Below are positions 19,606 to 27,489 of a DNA stretch of 64,000 bases, piece by piece. The notes beneath the pieces are model-generated. The model did not search any database. It was not told where the DNA came from and saw only the letters and a list, made by a program, of their open reading frames with translations. The DNA comes from Candidatus Villigracilis saccharophilus (GTDB lineage: Bacteria; Chloroflexota; Anaerolineae; Anaerolineales; Villigracilaceae). A program made the position numbers and the translations under genes. The stretch's first letter is position 1; each line of letters opens with the position of its first letter. The stretch spans positions 1 through 64,000 of the forward strand of contig JADJNA010000026.1 of assembly GCA_016709305.1 (NCBI GenBank), given 5' to 3'.

Positions 19606-20069
19606 CGCTTATTTGTTTTCAGGCTGCTGTCGCTTTGGGAAGCAAAGAGCGGATGAAGGAGCTGCATGGCCTGATGAATAATCTCAAGTTCAGCGCTGGA
19701 AAGTTGTTTCAAGGCTTTGGCGATATTGGCTTGCGCGCCTACCCGCGCCAAATTAACAATGGCCTCACCGCTGTCTGTGAGTTCAAGCATCAGCCTTCTG
19801 CGGTCATGGGTGGACTCCTCGCGGCTGATCAATTTTTGTTTGACCAACCCGTCCACCAGCTTGGAAACGGATGGGAGGGTCAGTCCCAGGTGCTCTGCCA
19901 GATTTGAAAGGGAAGAGTCAGGATTGCGTTGAACAAATCTCAGTGTTCGAAACTGGGGGATCGAGATTTCAGACCCGTGACCACGGCGCATTTCCACGCG
20001 GATCGATTGCATGATCTGGGGAGCGGTCTCCATTAATTCCCGCGCGCAGGTGTCGAGAAGTTTTGTCAT
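19602..20069 (-). CDS. MarR-family transcriptional regulator
   Basis: 155 residues with a MarR winged helix: SIPQFRTLRFVQRNPDSSLS, a recognition helix LTLPSVSKLVDGLVKQKLI, and the wing REESTHDRRRLMLELTDSGE. Helices at both ends form the dimer interface. It is the first gene of the operon with the two exporter genes, overlapping the first by four bases. Most such regulators repress their own operon and release it when they bind the exported drug. A short inverted repeat just upstream is a candidate operator. Confidence 0.85.
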   Translation of the reverse strand: MTKLLDTCARELMETAPQIMQSIRVEMRRGHGSEISIPQFRTLRFVQRNPDSSLSNLAEHLGLTLPSVSKLVDGLVKQKLISREESTHDRRRLMLELTDSGEAIVNLARVGAQANIAKALKQLSSAELEIIHQAMQLLHPLFASQSDSSLKTNKR

Positions 20070-20075
20070 AATTAG

Positions 20076-20088
20076 TTAGCCTTTCTAA
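20076..20088. promoter_or_regulatory. Candidate MarR operator
   Basis: TTAG, five bases, CTAA: a small inverted repeat inside an AT-rich stretch seven bases upstream of the MarR start codon, with more TTAG/CTAAT-like half sites around it (20071-20096). The position suits autorepression. The repeat is short, so the call is tentative. Confidence 0.35.
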
Positions 20089-20210
20089 TGATTAGAGAAT
20101 GACATTATAACTTCAATTCACGTGGATGGAACGGCCTGCCCTTTGATGTCAGTCACCAACTTGTGGCTTACCAAACGGTCCTGCCCCCCATATCTAGTAC
20201 CCCCATTTCA

Positions 20211-20235
20211 CCCCCATCTGATACCCGGATGGGGG
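20211..20235. other. Stem-loop in the intergenic region 20089-20399
   Basis: CCCCCATC and GATGGGGG form an eight-base stem around a nine-base loop; on the plus strand CTGTTTATTCTT follows. The 310-base gap between the MarR start and the secreted-protein gene holds this, the hairpin at 20322-20350, and no gene I can support. Confidence 0.4.
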
Positions 20236-20321
20236 CTGTTTATTCTTACGTAACGGGAATAAATAAGCAACTGCTGTCCTGCAAAAGACTGCTTCTGAAT
20301 TATTCTGAAAGATAATCGCAC

Positions 20322-20350
20322 AACAGGGAAGCCTGTGTGGCTTCCCTGTT
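20322..20350. terminator. Terminator-like hairpin after the pilus operon
   Basis: A perfect 12-base stem (AACAGGGAAGCC with its complement) around a five-base loop, about 50 bases beyond the stop of the minus-strand gene at 20400. It most likely ends the transcript coming from the Flp pilin side. There is no long U run on the minus strand, so termination efficiency is uncertain. Confidence 0.5.
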
Positions 20351-20399
20351 TCTATGAACCACTATCGGTAGCGGTCCGGTGTGAAACTTAATCCCAGGG

Positions 20400-21608
20400 T
20401 TAATCCCCCGGCCATCCGATCTGACCCTGCCCCTCCCGCACCGCCCAGTAGATGATCCCGCCCCAATTCCACGAACGGCCGTAGAGCGGGCTGTTCACAC
20501 TGTTATTGTTATCCATCCTGCGAATGGTCAGGTTGTTATCCCAGTACGCGTCGGGTATGCCGTCGTTGTTGATGTCGGCCTTCACGGCATCTGGCAGGTT
20601 CTGCACCGCGGATGGCGGGATCTCGCCGTTGTCTCCGTTGCGCCTCCATTCATAGTCCACAACTTCCATGTGCCCTGTTCCACGATCACAGTTATATCTG
20701 CCATTCCGGTTTGGACCGGGCACGCAGTCCTCAATGGCTGTGTATTCGAAATAGCGCAGTTCCCAAAATAATTTATACGGCGCGCGTCCACGTCCGCTAA
20801 ACACGGGGATGTCGGAGGGTAGTTCTTCGAGTCCGCTGATGCTGCCTGCCAGTGTCCCTGCGCCGACGGCGGGATGCGAAGGCACCTCCCATTGGATGAT
20901 CCCGGGGGGTCCGCCTGCGCCCTGATCCGGTAACATCAAGTCGCCGATATACGGCAGCGTGATAAACATTGGACCGGCGGCCCGCAAGGTCAGGGTCAGG
21001 CGCAAATTCTGCCAGTCTCCCACATGCGGCGCGGCTGGTGACCCGCCGCCATAGGATAGATAATTCTTTCCGCCCGAACCCGAGGACTCCAACATGCCAC
21101 CATTACGGATGGCGGTCGGCCAGCGCACAAGGGTCGCGGGATAGGGGCGCAGGTCGAGGTAGATCTCCGGAAAAGAAACACGGGCGCTGATGTTCCATTC
21201 TGAATTGGTGCAGGTAATGCCGCCCACGCCAGCCGTGAACCGGTCGCAGGGATTCTGCGGCGCGGGAGCCTGCGGATCGCATGGCAGGTCATCCACCATG
21301 TCGCCCCCTGACTCCACGATCTGGCCCGTGCAATTATCGACCCAGGCGGGGAAGGCGCTGCAGATGCCGGCCGCGGGATCATAGGCCGTGACTTGATAGA
21401 CCATGTGCTGGCCGGGTACGCAAGCCCCGCCGCCTTCTTCATTCCCATCGCCTGGTTCATCGCCGCCGTCGTCATTGCCTCCGATGGTGCAGATGATGCT
21501 TCCGTCGGGTTGAAAGGTGCAAGTGGGCGCGGACTGCGCCTGAACAAAATTCGGCCGGGCGAAAAACGGCAGCAGCCCCAGCAGGATGATCATGAAATAA
21601 TTCTTCAT
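20400..21608 (-). CDS. Secreted hypothetical protein
   Basis: 402 residues with a clear signal peptide (FMIILLGLLPFFARPNFVQA, cleavage near residue 25). An acidic Gly-rich linker follows (GGNDDGGDEPGDG), then a cysteine-containing extracellular domain. Near the C-terminus is DINNDGIPDAYWD, a D-x-N-x-D-G-x-x-D calcium-binding loop of the dockerin/EF type. The family is not recognised. It is the last gene of the Flp/TadE operon (ATGA overlap with the preceding gene), so a pilus-associated surface protein or tip adhesin is plausible. That role is inference. Confidence 0.6.
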   Translation of the reverse strand: MKNYFMIILLGLLPFFARPNFVQAQSAPTCTFQPDGSIICTIGGNDDGGDEPGDGNEEGGGACVPGQHMVYQVTAYDPAAGICSAFPAWVDNCTGQIVESGGDMVDDLPCDPQAPAPQNPCDRFTAGVGGITCTNSEWNISARVSFPEIYLDLRPYPATLVRWPTAIRNGGMLESSGSGGKNYLSYGGGSPAAPHVGDWQNLRLTLTLRAAGPMFITLPYIGDLMLPDQGAGGPPGIIQWEVPSHPAVGAGTLAGSISGLEELPSDIPVFSGRGRAPYKLFWELRYFEYTAIEDCVPGPNRNGRYNCDRGTGHMEVVDYEWRRNGDNGEIPPSAVQNLPDAVKADINNDGIPDAYWDNNLTIRRMDNNNSVNSPLYGRSWNWGGIIYWAVREGQGQIGWPGD

Positions 21609-22608
21609 TGATTCACCCCGGCAGAGAGTTCATTCAGGATGAACTGTTTATCATTCTCATCGGTCTGATCCCGCCAGTTTTGCGGCGGTTTTTGCATCAA
21701 AAGATGATATGTGCTTCCCAGCCATTTGGTATCCCACGGTCTCGTGTCATACATGGCTGCGATGGTTTCGCGTTCATGCGCATTGGCTTCGGGATCTTTG
21801 ATCCCAAGCCTGGGCTGTTCCTGTGTCCCGATCCATACCCAGAGTCCATCGGCCAGGTAGCCGAAGAGCAGGAATGAGCGGGTGGGCGTGGCCGGTGATG
21901 TGTAGATGTGTCCATCGAGTGAATAGATGATGTGGGTGTTCTCAGCATCTTCCACGACCAGGCAGATCACAGAATACTCACCGCCCCAGGTCTCGATGGT
22001 ATTTCCAACAACACTGCTGGTTCGGAAGCAGCCGCGCATGGCGTAGGTGATGGCAGGCTCTCCGTTTGCGTTCAGCCGCCATTCGGTCAGATCAGGATCG
22101 GGTGGGATGAAACTGACCGGTACTTCGCCCAGCCCCTGGCATTGGCCGGGATGGTGACCGCCTGCAACGGTCTCATTGGCATGTCGTCAAATCCAAGCAG
22201 TTCTGTTGCCCTGGCGCGGCTGTATCCCTCGCGGACGGCGAGCGCCCAGGCTATTGTTTTTTCCAGTCCCTGATATACACAGGCTGGTTGGATGACGTTA
22301 TAGGTCCGGCTGGCATAGGTCGGTGAGAGCGACCAGTCGGATGAGTCGCCTGGACATTCGAGAGGCGATCCAGACTCGGGTTGCGCGGCCGCGGTTGCTT
22401 CCGGCGCCTGCGTGGATAAGGAAATGGAAACAGGCGTGGCTTTGACTGTGCTCATCAACAGGTATTGATTGAGCATGGCCATGCCGGAGACCGTGAAAAG
22501 CAGGATCAGGATCAGCGCGCTGATGACCGTATAGGCGCGTGGCTGCCTGAACCCTGCCAGGTCTTTATAAGTCAATCCATCCAGGATCGTTATAAATATC
22601 GTCTTCAT
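21605..22608 (-). CDS. Membrane-anchored pilus-locus protein, one frameshift
   Basis: About 334 residues if one base is restored near 22138 (adding a C turns ANARGWAKYRS into ANAQGLGEVPVSFIPPDPD and continues to the end). Start is the ATG at 22606-22608 with GGAG eight bases upstream. One N-terminal membrane helix (YTVISALILILLFTVSGMAM) anchors a long extracellular part with Trp-rich segments (ADGLWVWIGTQ). I do not recognise the family. It lies between the TadE-like genes and the secreted protein, so it is likely an accessory of the pilus. Confidence 0.6.
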
Positions 22609-22627
22609 TGTTTGACTCCGAAAAAAA

Positions 22628-23050
22628 CTATTGATCACCGCGTGTGACGCCATGCGCCAGATATCCGATCGCGCGCACCGTCACCCAGCGCGTGGGAAGT
22701 AAATAGCCTGCGGAACGGGTACGGGCCACGACCAGGCAGGCCGGACGGTCCTGATGTCTGCCGCAGGAAACAGAGCTAAGTTGCGCATGCCCCGCCCGCT
22801 GGGCATTAAAGTACAGGGCGGCGACGCCAGTGCCGGCCGGGGCCGCGCTGATCGCGCCGTTGGGCAGGACCGTGATCTCCTGCGCGCCGGCGTGCGCGGC
22901 CAGGTCAGCCGCCGCCACGGTTTCCATCACCCGCGCGCTGGTGATCATGGTGTCCAGGATGCCCAGCAGGAACAGGGACATCAAGGGCATCAGGATCGCG
23001 AACAACAGGATCGACTGACCGCGTTCACTTCGTTTGTTCTTCATTGCCAT
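22628..23050 (-). CDS. TadE/TadG-like pseudopilin
   Basis: 140 residues. The N-terminus ERGQSILLFAILMPLMSLFL has the RGQ then hydrophobic helix typical of TadE/TadG pseudopilins, which are processed by the Tad peptidase. The rest is a small extracellular domain with two cysteines (SVSCGRHQDRPACLV). An alternative ATG at 23044 overlaps the preceding stop as ATGA. One of three TadE-like genes in a row. Confidence 0.7.
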   Translation of the reverse strand: MAMKNKRSERGQSILLFAILMPLMSLFLLGILDTMITSARVMETVAAADLAAHAGAQEITVLPNGAISAAPAGTGVAALYFNAQRAGHAQLSSVSCGRHQDRPACLVVARTRSAGYLLPTRWVTVRAIGYLAHGVTRGDQ

Positions 23051-23469
23051 CTCGCTTTACAGGTTTCGGAACGCGAGATGAACCACTCGCTCTCCCAGCC
23101 GCCTGTACCGAGTCCAAGCAATCCATTGAACAAGGTTGGCGCTTGAAAGGAAACCAGACATCGGCCCGGCAGCCCTGGACCGGCGGGCGGCGAAACCTGC
23201 ACGCGATAGCTTGCGCCCCGTGTCGCGGACCAATCCGCGTTCAAGGTTTTCCAGGCCAGGTTGACCGCGTTGCGCTGTGCGCGGGTTGGATCTGGCGACT
23301 GTGATAAAAATTGTGAACAGGCGTATGCGGCGGCGGTTGCAGCCGTGCGGGTGCGATGGACCGGGATCCAGGAGAGAAGCCCGAAAGCCATCAGGATCGC
23401 CAGGATGGCAAACAGGGCGGTCTCGGGCAGGGCCTGACCGCGTTCATGTTTAGGATGCCAGGCCTTCAT
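23041..23469 (-). CDS. TadE-like pseudopilin
   Basis: 142 residues beginning with KHERGQALPETALFAILAIL, the RGQ-x4-E plus hydrophobic helix of TadE-family pseudopilins; the glutamate at the +5-like position is kept. The globular part has one cysteine pair (RCLVSF, SETCKARWQ). Overlaps its neighbours by four to ten bases on both sides, so it is cotranslated. Confidence 0.75.
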   Translation of the reverse strand: MKAWHPKHERGQALPETALFAILAILMAFGLLSWIPVHRTRTAATAAAYACSQFLSQSPDPTRAQRNAVNLAWKTLNADWSATRGASYRVQVSPPAGPGLPGRCLVSFQAPTLFNGLLGLGTGGWESEWFISRSETCKARWQ

Positions 23470-23855
23470 TCAACGCCCCCGTTGGGAGGACCGGGATAGA
23501 AGCGCCACAGCCGAAAATAATTGGCAGCGCGCTGGGCCTCTGTCAGGCGGATGCCGAAAATCCAGCTGCGCGAGTCTTCCACGCTGATCAATGAACGCAC
23601 CTGACGCGCTCCGCTCTGACCCGCGTTGATCCGATGCGCGAGGTCCGGCCACAGAACATTTTCACGCGCGTGTTCTGTCATGGGCGTATCGTAGGATCCG
23701 CTGGCAACCCCGGTGATGAACACGCCCCAGTCTGTCGAGGCGGAACGAAAGGCGTAGAAGGCGGCGAAGGTCATGCCAAACAACAACAGGATCAGGATCG
23801 GCATGACGAACGCGAACTCTGCCAGCGCCTGGCCCTTTTCCTTCCTGCGCTTCAT
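23466..23855 (-). CDS. TadE-like pseudopilin
   Basis: 129 residues beginning with KRRKEKGQALAEFAFVMPIL, the classic TadE leader and helix (KGQALAEFA with the conserved Glu). A short extracellular domain follows, rich in aromatic residues (ANYFRLWRFYPGPP). The ATG lies directly against the TAA of the Flp pilin gene, so the two are cotranslated. Confidence 0.8.
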   Translation of the reverse strand: MKRRKEKGQALAEFAFVMPILILLLFGMTFAAFYAFRSASTDWGVFITGVASGSYDTPMTEHARENVLWPDLAHRINAGQSGARQVRSLISVEDSRSWIFGIRLTEAQRAANYFRLWRFYPGPPNGGVE

Positions 23856-24035
23856 TTATCCTCCCCGCGCCATTCGCAGCGCTTGAATGCCAGCTTCAAA
23901 AGCGGCGATCAATTCATTGCGGTAGCGGGCGATCACGGCGATTGCCACCACGCCGACCGCGCCAAGGATCAGAGCATATTCAGCAAAGTCCTGGCCATCT
24001 TCCTCGCGCACAAAACGTTTGATTTTGTTTAACAT
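23856..24035 (-). CDS. flp: Flp/Fap-type pilin
   Basis: A 59-residue protein. The sequence MLNKIKRFVREEDGQDFAEY shows the basic leader, the G just before the cleavage point, and the QDFAEYALIL start of the mature pilin helix with the essential Glu. One hydrophobic helix (ILGAVGVVAIAVIA) follows and a short basic tail. AAGGAG lies eight bases before the ATG. As the major subunit of the Tad pilus it should be cut by the A24 peptidase encoded at 14850-15245. It is the first gene of the operon with the TadE genes, and a strong hairpin precedes it. Confidence 0.85.
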   Translation of the reverse strand: MLNKIKRFVREEDGQDFAEYALILGAVGVVAIAVIARYRNELIAAFEAGIQALRMARGG

Positions 24036-24058
24036 GGGATTCTCCTTTTAAATAAAAA

Positions 24059-24092
24059 ATATCGGCTGACAGAATGTTCTGTCAGCCGATAT
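24059..24092 (-). terminator. Leader terminator (attenuator-like) before flp
   Basis: A perfect 16-base stem (ATATCGGCTGACAGAA and its complement) with a two-base loop. On the minus strand it is followed by TTTTTTATTT and then at once by the flp ribosome site AAGGAG. No minus-strand gene lies in the 700 bases upstream, so the hairpin appears to belong to the flp leader. A terminator there would limit pilin expression unless overridden. Confidence 0.6.
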
Positions 24093-24260
24093 GATATATA
24101 GCTGTGGTTGGGGGTATGCTTTCTCTGTCGCTATGGATGTCGTTTGCTCCAGCTTTTTGCTGCGTCATCCGTCAATTTCAGCGCTCACCTGAGGCCTGTC
24201 GAAAGTCCAATGGTGAAGCAAGGCATGCTGTCAAGGAAAGTTAAGAAATCCGTTTTCTTG

Positions 24261-24307
24261 TTTTATACAGGATAATATACAATATATGTATATTATCCTG
24301 TATAAAA
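24261..24307. repeat. 47-bp near-perfect palindrome
   Basis: Arms of 21 bases (TTTTATACAGGATAATATACA) around a five-base AT centre, in the 771-base gap between flp (24035) and the cyclase start (24807 or 24867). It is AT-rich and could be an operator for a dimeric regulator, a hairpin end of a lost element, or a bidirectional promoter region. The rest of the gap holds the leader hairpin, the TadC-tail remnant and the promoter, and otherwise no gene I can support. Confidence 0.6.
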
Positions 24308-24316
24308 ATGTTTCCG

Positions 24317-24335
24317 TCAGGCCGTTTAGAACATC
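24317..24335 (-). repeat. Remnant of a TadC-like gene 3' end
   Basis: The 19 bases starting TCAGGCCGTTTAGAA are identical to 26599-26617, which contains the stop region of the intact TadC-like gene. On the minus strand the upstream codons here read TPLGAMMF then stop, against APFMGAGMF then stop in the intact gene, so this is the decayed tail of a second copy. The two copies bracket the cyclase gene. Confidence 0.55.
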
Positions 24336-24738
24336 ATCGCGCCAAGGGGGGTCGCACGCCGACGTAGAATCAGCAATATGGATATTCCGCATTCCTAGCC
24401 TGTCATCATAAAAACAGTCATTTCAGCCGGAATAATGCGCCACGAATTTATCTTCCAGTCAGCGTGTTGATCATCAGAAAATTACGTTATGTGGTGATGA
24501 AGCTCTCGGCAAAATATCCGTATCAAGACGTATATAAAAACTGCGTTTCCTGAGAAGATTGTGTTGAATATTCCGGTGCTGGTCCCAGCGTGTTTTATGA
24601 GGCCCAGCTACCATTCCCACTATCCTGATTATTAAGAATTGCCTGTAAGATTCAGTGTCATTGTGGAGCCGAAAATGCTATACTGTAAAAAATATTTTCA
24701 AACCTTCGCCGATTGAAATAAATGGGGAGTATTTTATT

Positions 24739-24766
24739 TTGACATGCAATTCAGGTTGTATATAAT
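24739..24766 (+). promoter_or_regulatory. Consensus sigma-70 promoter for the second cyclase
   Basis: TTGACA, 16 bases, TATAAT: both hexamers match the housekeeping consensus exactly. Transcription would start near 24773, about 95 bases before the TTG start codon at 24867. Confidence 0.75.
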
Positions 24767-24866
24767 GAATTGAGAAGGTGTCGAGCTTTTCATCCATAAT
24801 TGATGATTGAATACGTGCACTGTGCGTGGCCTGTCGTGCGCACAGGATACGCAGGAGAATAATTCA

Positions 24867-26417
24867 TTGGATTTTACTACCCTGGCGATTGTGTTATTCA
24901 TTTCCAATCTCCTTCAAATCACTGCACTGATCGTTCAGATGAAACTGGCAACCCGTTACAGTGGCACGGGTTGGTGGACCTTGGGTATTGGATTCATCGC
25001 GCTGGGGTTTCTCGCGATGTTTCTGCGAGCCTTGCCTGGATTGACTGCGATTGGCGTCTTTGCCAATAATTTGTTTTTTGTGGGTGGGCATATTCTGTTC
25101 TACACGGGTGTTATGCGTTTTTTTGAGCTCCGCGAACGCAGCCGGGTACTGATAGTCTTTCTGGCCGCCTATGTTGTAGTGGATTTCTTCTTCGTCTTTA
25201 TCTATGACCACATTATTTGGCGTGGATCGATTTTATATCTTACCATTGCGGGTTTATCGTTCCTGACTGCCTGGTCGCTCTGGAAGTATAGGCCAAGCTC
25301 TCTGGCAGCCTCGTCCAACTTTTTGGCGGTGGCGTTCATCCTGCATGGATTGGTGTTTGTGATCGGGTTTGCGTTGGTGCTACTTGCTCCGCCCGCCGCC
25401 AACAGCCCGACAGCCAGAAATCCCGCTCAGGTTCTTGGGATCCTTGATGGTTTGATCGCCACTACCTTATGGACTTTCGGATTTGTTTTGATGGTCACTC
25501 AGCGTTTGAACGTCGCCGAGCGCCAGACGCGTAAGGAATTTGAGTTGATTTTCTATGCCAGCCCCGATGCGGTGATCCTGTCGCGTATGGAAGACGGTTA
25601 CCTGGTCGAAGTGAATGATGGTTTCGCGACTCTGAGTGGTTTCAGCCGCGAGGAGGCGCTTGGCAATTACTCAATGGAGGGTCTCCATTTCTGGAAATCC
25701 CAGGCCGATCGGCAGCGGATGCTGGACGAGCTGAGCCTGAACGGCACATGCAAGGACCTGGAGTTTGAATTCCGTCGCAAAGATGGCAGTGGGTTGACCG
25801 CTGTCTTATCGGCGCGCCTGGTCATGGTGCGCGGCCAGCCTCATATACTGAGCGTGGTGCATGATGTGACCGAGCGCAAATTGCTCGAGATACGCCTGCA
25901 GAAACAGGCCTCCACAGATGTCTTGACTGGGGCTGCCAACCGCCGCTTCTTTATCGAGTCCGCAGGTTATGAACTCCAGCAAGCGCAGCACCTGAACCGG
26001 CCGCTATCGGTGGCCTTGATCGATCTGGACCATTTTAAACAGGTCAACGATAACTTTGGGCACACAGAAGGTGACCATGTACTGGTGGAATTTACGCGGT
26101 TGTGCGAACAGAATATCCGCGATGGCGACATTCTGGCGCGTTTCGGTGGTGATGAATTTGCAATGCTACTGCCCAACTCAGATGTGACACAGGCAGTCGC
26201 TGTTGCCGAACGTATTCAACTTGCACTGGTTACCCCGGTCCTTACCACCGGGAATGTACCCCTTGTGGTCACGATCAGCGTGGGTATTGCCGAGGTGCGC
26301 AGCAAGCCCGAAACGCTCGATGAAATCCTGGCCCGCGCTGACCAGGCGCTGTACCGCGTCAAGGCGTCTGGGCGCAATCGTATAGAAATCTATCAGGAAG
26401 CAGTCCCGAATTTATAA
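24867..26417 (+). CDS. Membrane PAS-GGDEF diguanylate cyclase
   Basis: Read from the TTG at 24867, which has AGGAG nine bases upstream; a TTG at 24807 would add 20 residues without a ribosome site. About 516 residues: seven membrane helices (residues 1-215), a PAS domain (DAVILSRMEDGYLVEVNDGF) and a GGDEF domain. GGDEF is intact (RFGGDEFAMLL), and RDGD five residues before it is a product-inhibition site. It sits alone, in the opposite orientation, between the TadC-like gene and flp, and has its own consensus promoter. It probably supplies c-di-GMP that controls the pilus; that link is inferred from position. Confidence 0.85.
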   Translation: MDFTTLAIVLFISNLLQITALIVQMKLATRYSGTGWWTLGIGFIALGFLAMFLRALPGLTAIGVFANNLFFVGGHILFYTGVMRFFELRERSRVLIVFLAAYVVVDFFFVFIYDHIIWRGSILYLTIAGLSFLTAWSLWKYRPSSLAASSNFLAVAFILHGLVFVIGFALVLLAPPAANSPTARNPAQVLGILDGLIATTLWTFGFVLMVTQRLNVAERQTRKEFELIFYASPDAVILSRMEDGYLVEVNDGFATLSGFSREEALGNYSMEGLHFWKSQADRQRMLDELSLNGTCKDLEFEFRRKDGSGLTAVLSARLVMVRGQPHILSVVHDVTERKLLEIRLQKQASTDVLTGAANRRFFIESAGYELQQAQHLNRPLSVALIDLDHFKQVNDNFGHTEGDHVLVEFTRLCEQNIRDGDILARFGGDEFAMLLPNSDVTQAVAVAERIQLALVTPVLTTGNVPLVVTISVGIAEVRSKPETLDEILARADQALYRVKASGRNRIEIYQEAVPNL

Positions 26418-26598
26418 TTACTGCGAACGCAGCGTATTCGCCATCGAAAAAATTTGTAACAAATCGACCAGGGCGCCTTGTGCAAGTGGTTATTTGAGCG
26501 CTCCCTCCCCCACCACAACCCGTTCATACTCATATACCCATTTTTCCCTCTGGAGCAACGTACCGGATTCGGGTATATCATTTAAAAAAATATTCTCT

Positions 26599-26617
26599 TC
26601 AGGCCGTTTAGAACATC
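26599..26617 (-). repeat. Second copy of the 19-bp repeat
   Basis: Identical to 24317-24335. Here it is the genuine stop region of the TadC-like gene (TTTAGAACATC on the plus strand is GATGTTCTAAA on the coding strand). Confidence 0.55.
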
Positions 26618-27489
26618 CCCGCGCCCATGAAGGGTGCGATGATCGCCAGCACCAGGCCCATCACGGCCATCACACCGAACAAGCCGGCCCGCTGCCGCAC
26701 CAGTGCCGCTCTGGCCTCCGTGATTTCCACCACGCTGCGATGAACAGACTCCTGCAGGCCCTGCACACTCGACAGCAGCGGACGATTATTGGCGAAGAAA
26801 TCATGAATGTCGCGCAGGAATAGATTGGCTTCCACATCCGCGGGATCCGGCAGGTGCGCGCGGGTCACTTCAATCGCCTTCGTGAAATCCTCCACCTCCA
26901 TGCGCGCCACCAGCAGCCCGAGCAGATTGCAGAACGGACCGCCAACGGCCGATGCGCGCCGCAGGGCTTCCTGTACGCCGACCCCGGAAGATAATAACGA
27001 ACCCAGGACCGACAACCCGATCAACATGTTGTTGCGCAGTCCCTCCGCGCGTTTTTTCGCGAGAGTCTTCAAGCGTACATACGGCCGCCTCAGACCCAGG
27101 AATATAAAGATCAACGCGATCACTGGCGCGGCCACGGGCATGTTCATCGAGGCGATCGCGCCGGCCAGCAATCCACCCACTGTCAGGAAGATCGTGAAGT
27201 CGCGCATGGCGACCGCGTAGAATTCACCGGGCGAGTCATACGGATAGCCGGCCTGTCTCAACATGCTGACCACATCCGCCATGTTCACGGCCTGATCGGG
27301 ATCAAAGCGCCCCGGCCAGAGCGCGATCAACAAGGCTTCCCAGGTGGAGCGCTTCTGGATCGGACGGGAGGGTTGCAGGTTCATCAAACGGTTGTTGCCA
27401 AAAGTGCTAAACGCGGATTGGAAAGCCGAGAGCAGTTCGAACGCCAGCACGCTGACACTGAGCGCGCCAAGAAAGGCAAAAAAGGTCAT
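26608..27489 (-). CDS. TadC-like type II/IV secretion platform protein
   Basis: 293 residues with T2SSF/TadC features: an N-terminal membrane helix, a pair of helices near residues 100-135 (FLTVGGLLAGAIASM, PVIALIFIFLGLRRP), a cytoplasmic four-helix domain (LSVLGSLLSSGVGVQEALRR) and C-terminal membrane helices (GLFGVMAVMGLVLAIIAPFM). It forms the platform with the TadB-like product of 3577-4509. It is separated from the flp operon by the oppositely oriented cyclase. The ATG overlaps the preceding stop by four bases. Confidence 0.75.
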   Translation of the reverse strand: MTFFAFLGALSVSVLAFELLSAFQSAFSTFGNNRLMNLQPSRPIQKRSTWEALLIALWPGRFDPDQAVNMADVVSMLRQAGYPYDSPGEFYAVAMRDFTIFLTVGGLLAGAIASMNMPVAAPVIALIFIFLGLRRPYVRLKTLAKKRAEGLRNNMLIGLSVLGSLLSSGVGVQEALRRASAVGGPFCNLLGLLVARMEVEDFTKAIEVTRAHLPDPADVEANLFLRDIHDFFANNRPLLSSVQGLQESVHRSVVEITEARAALVRQRAGLFGVMAVMGLVLAIIAPFMGAGMF

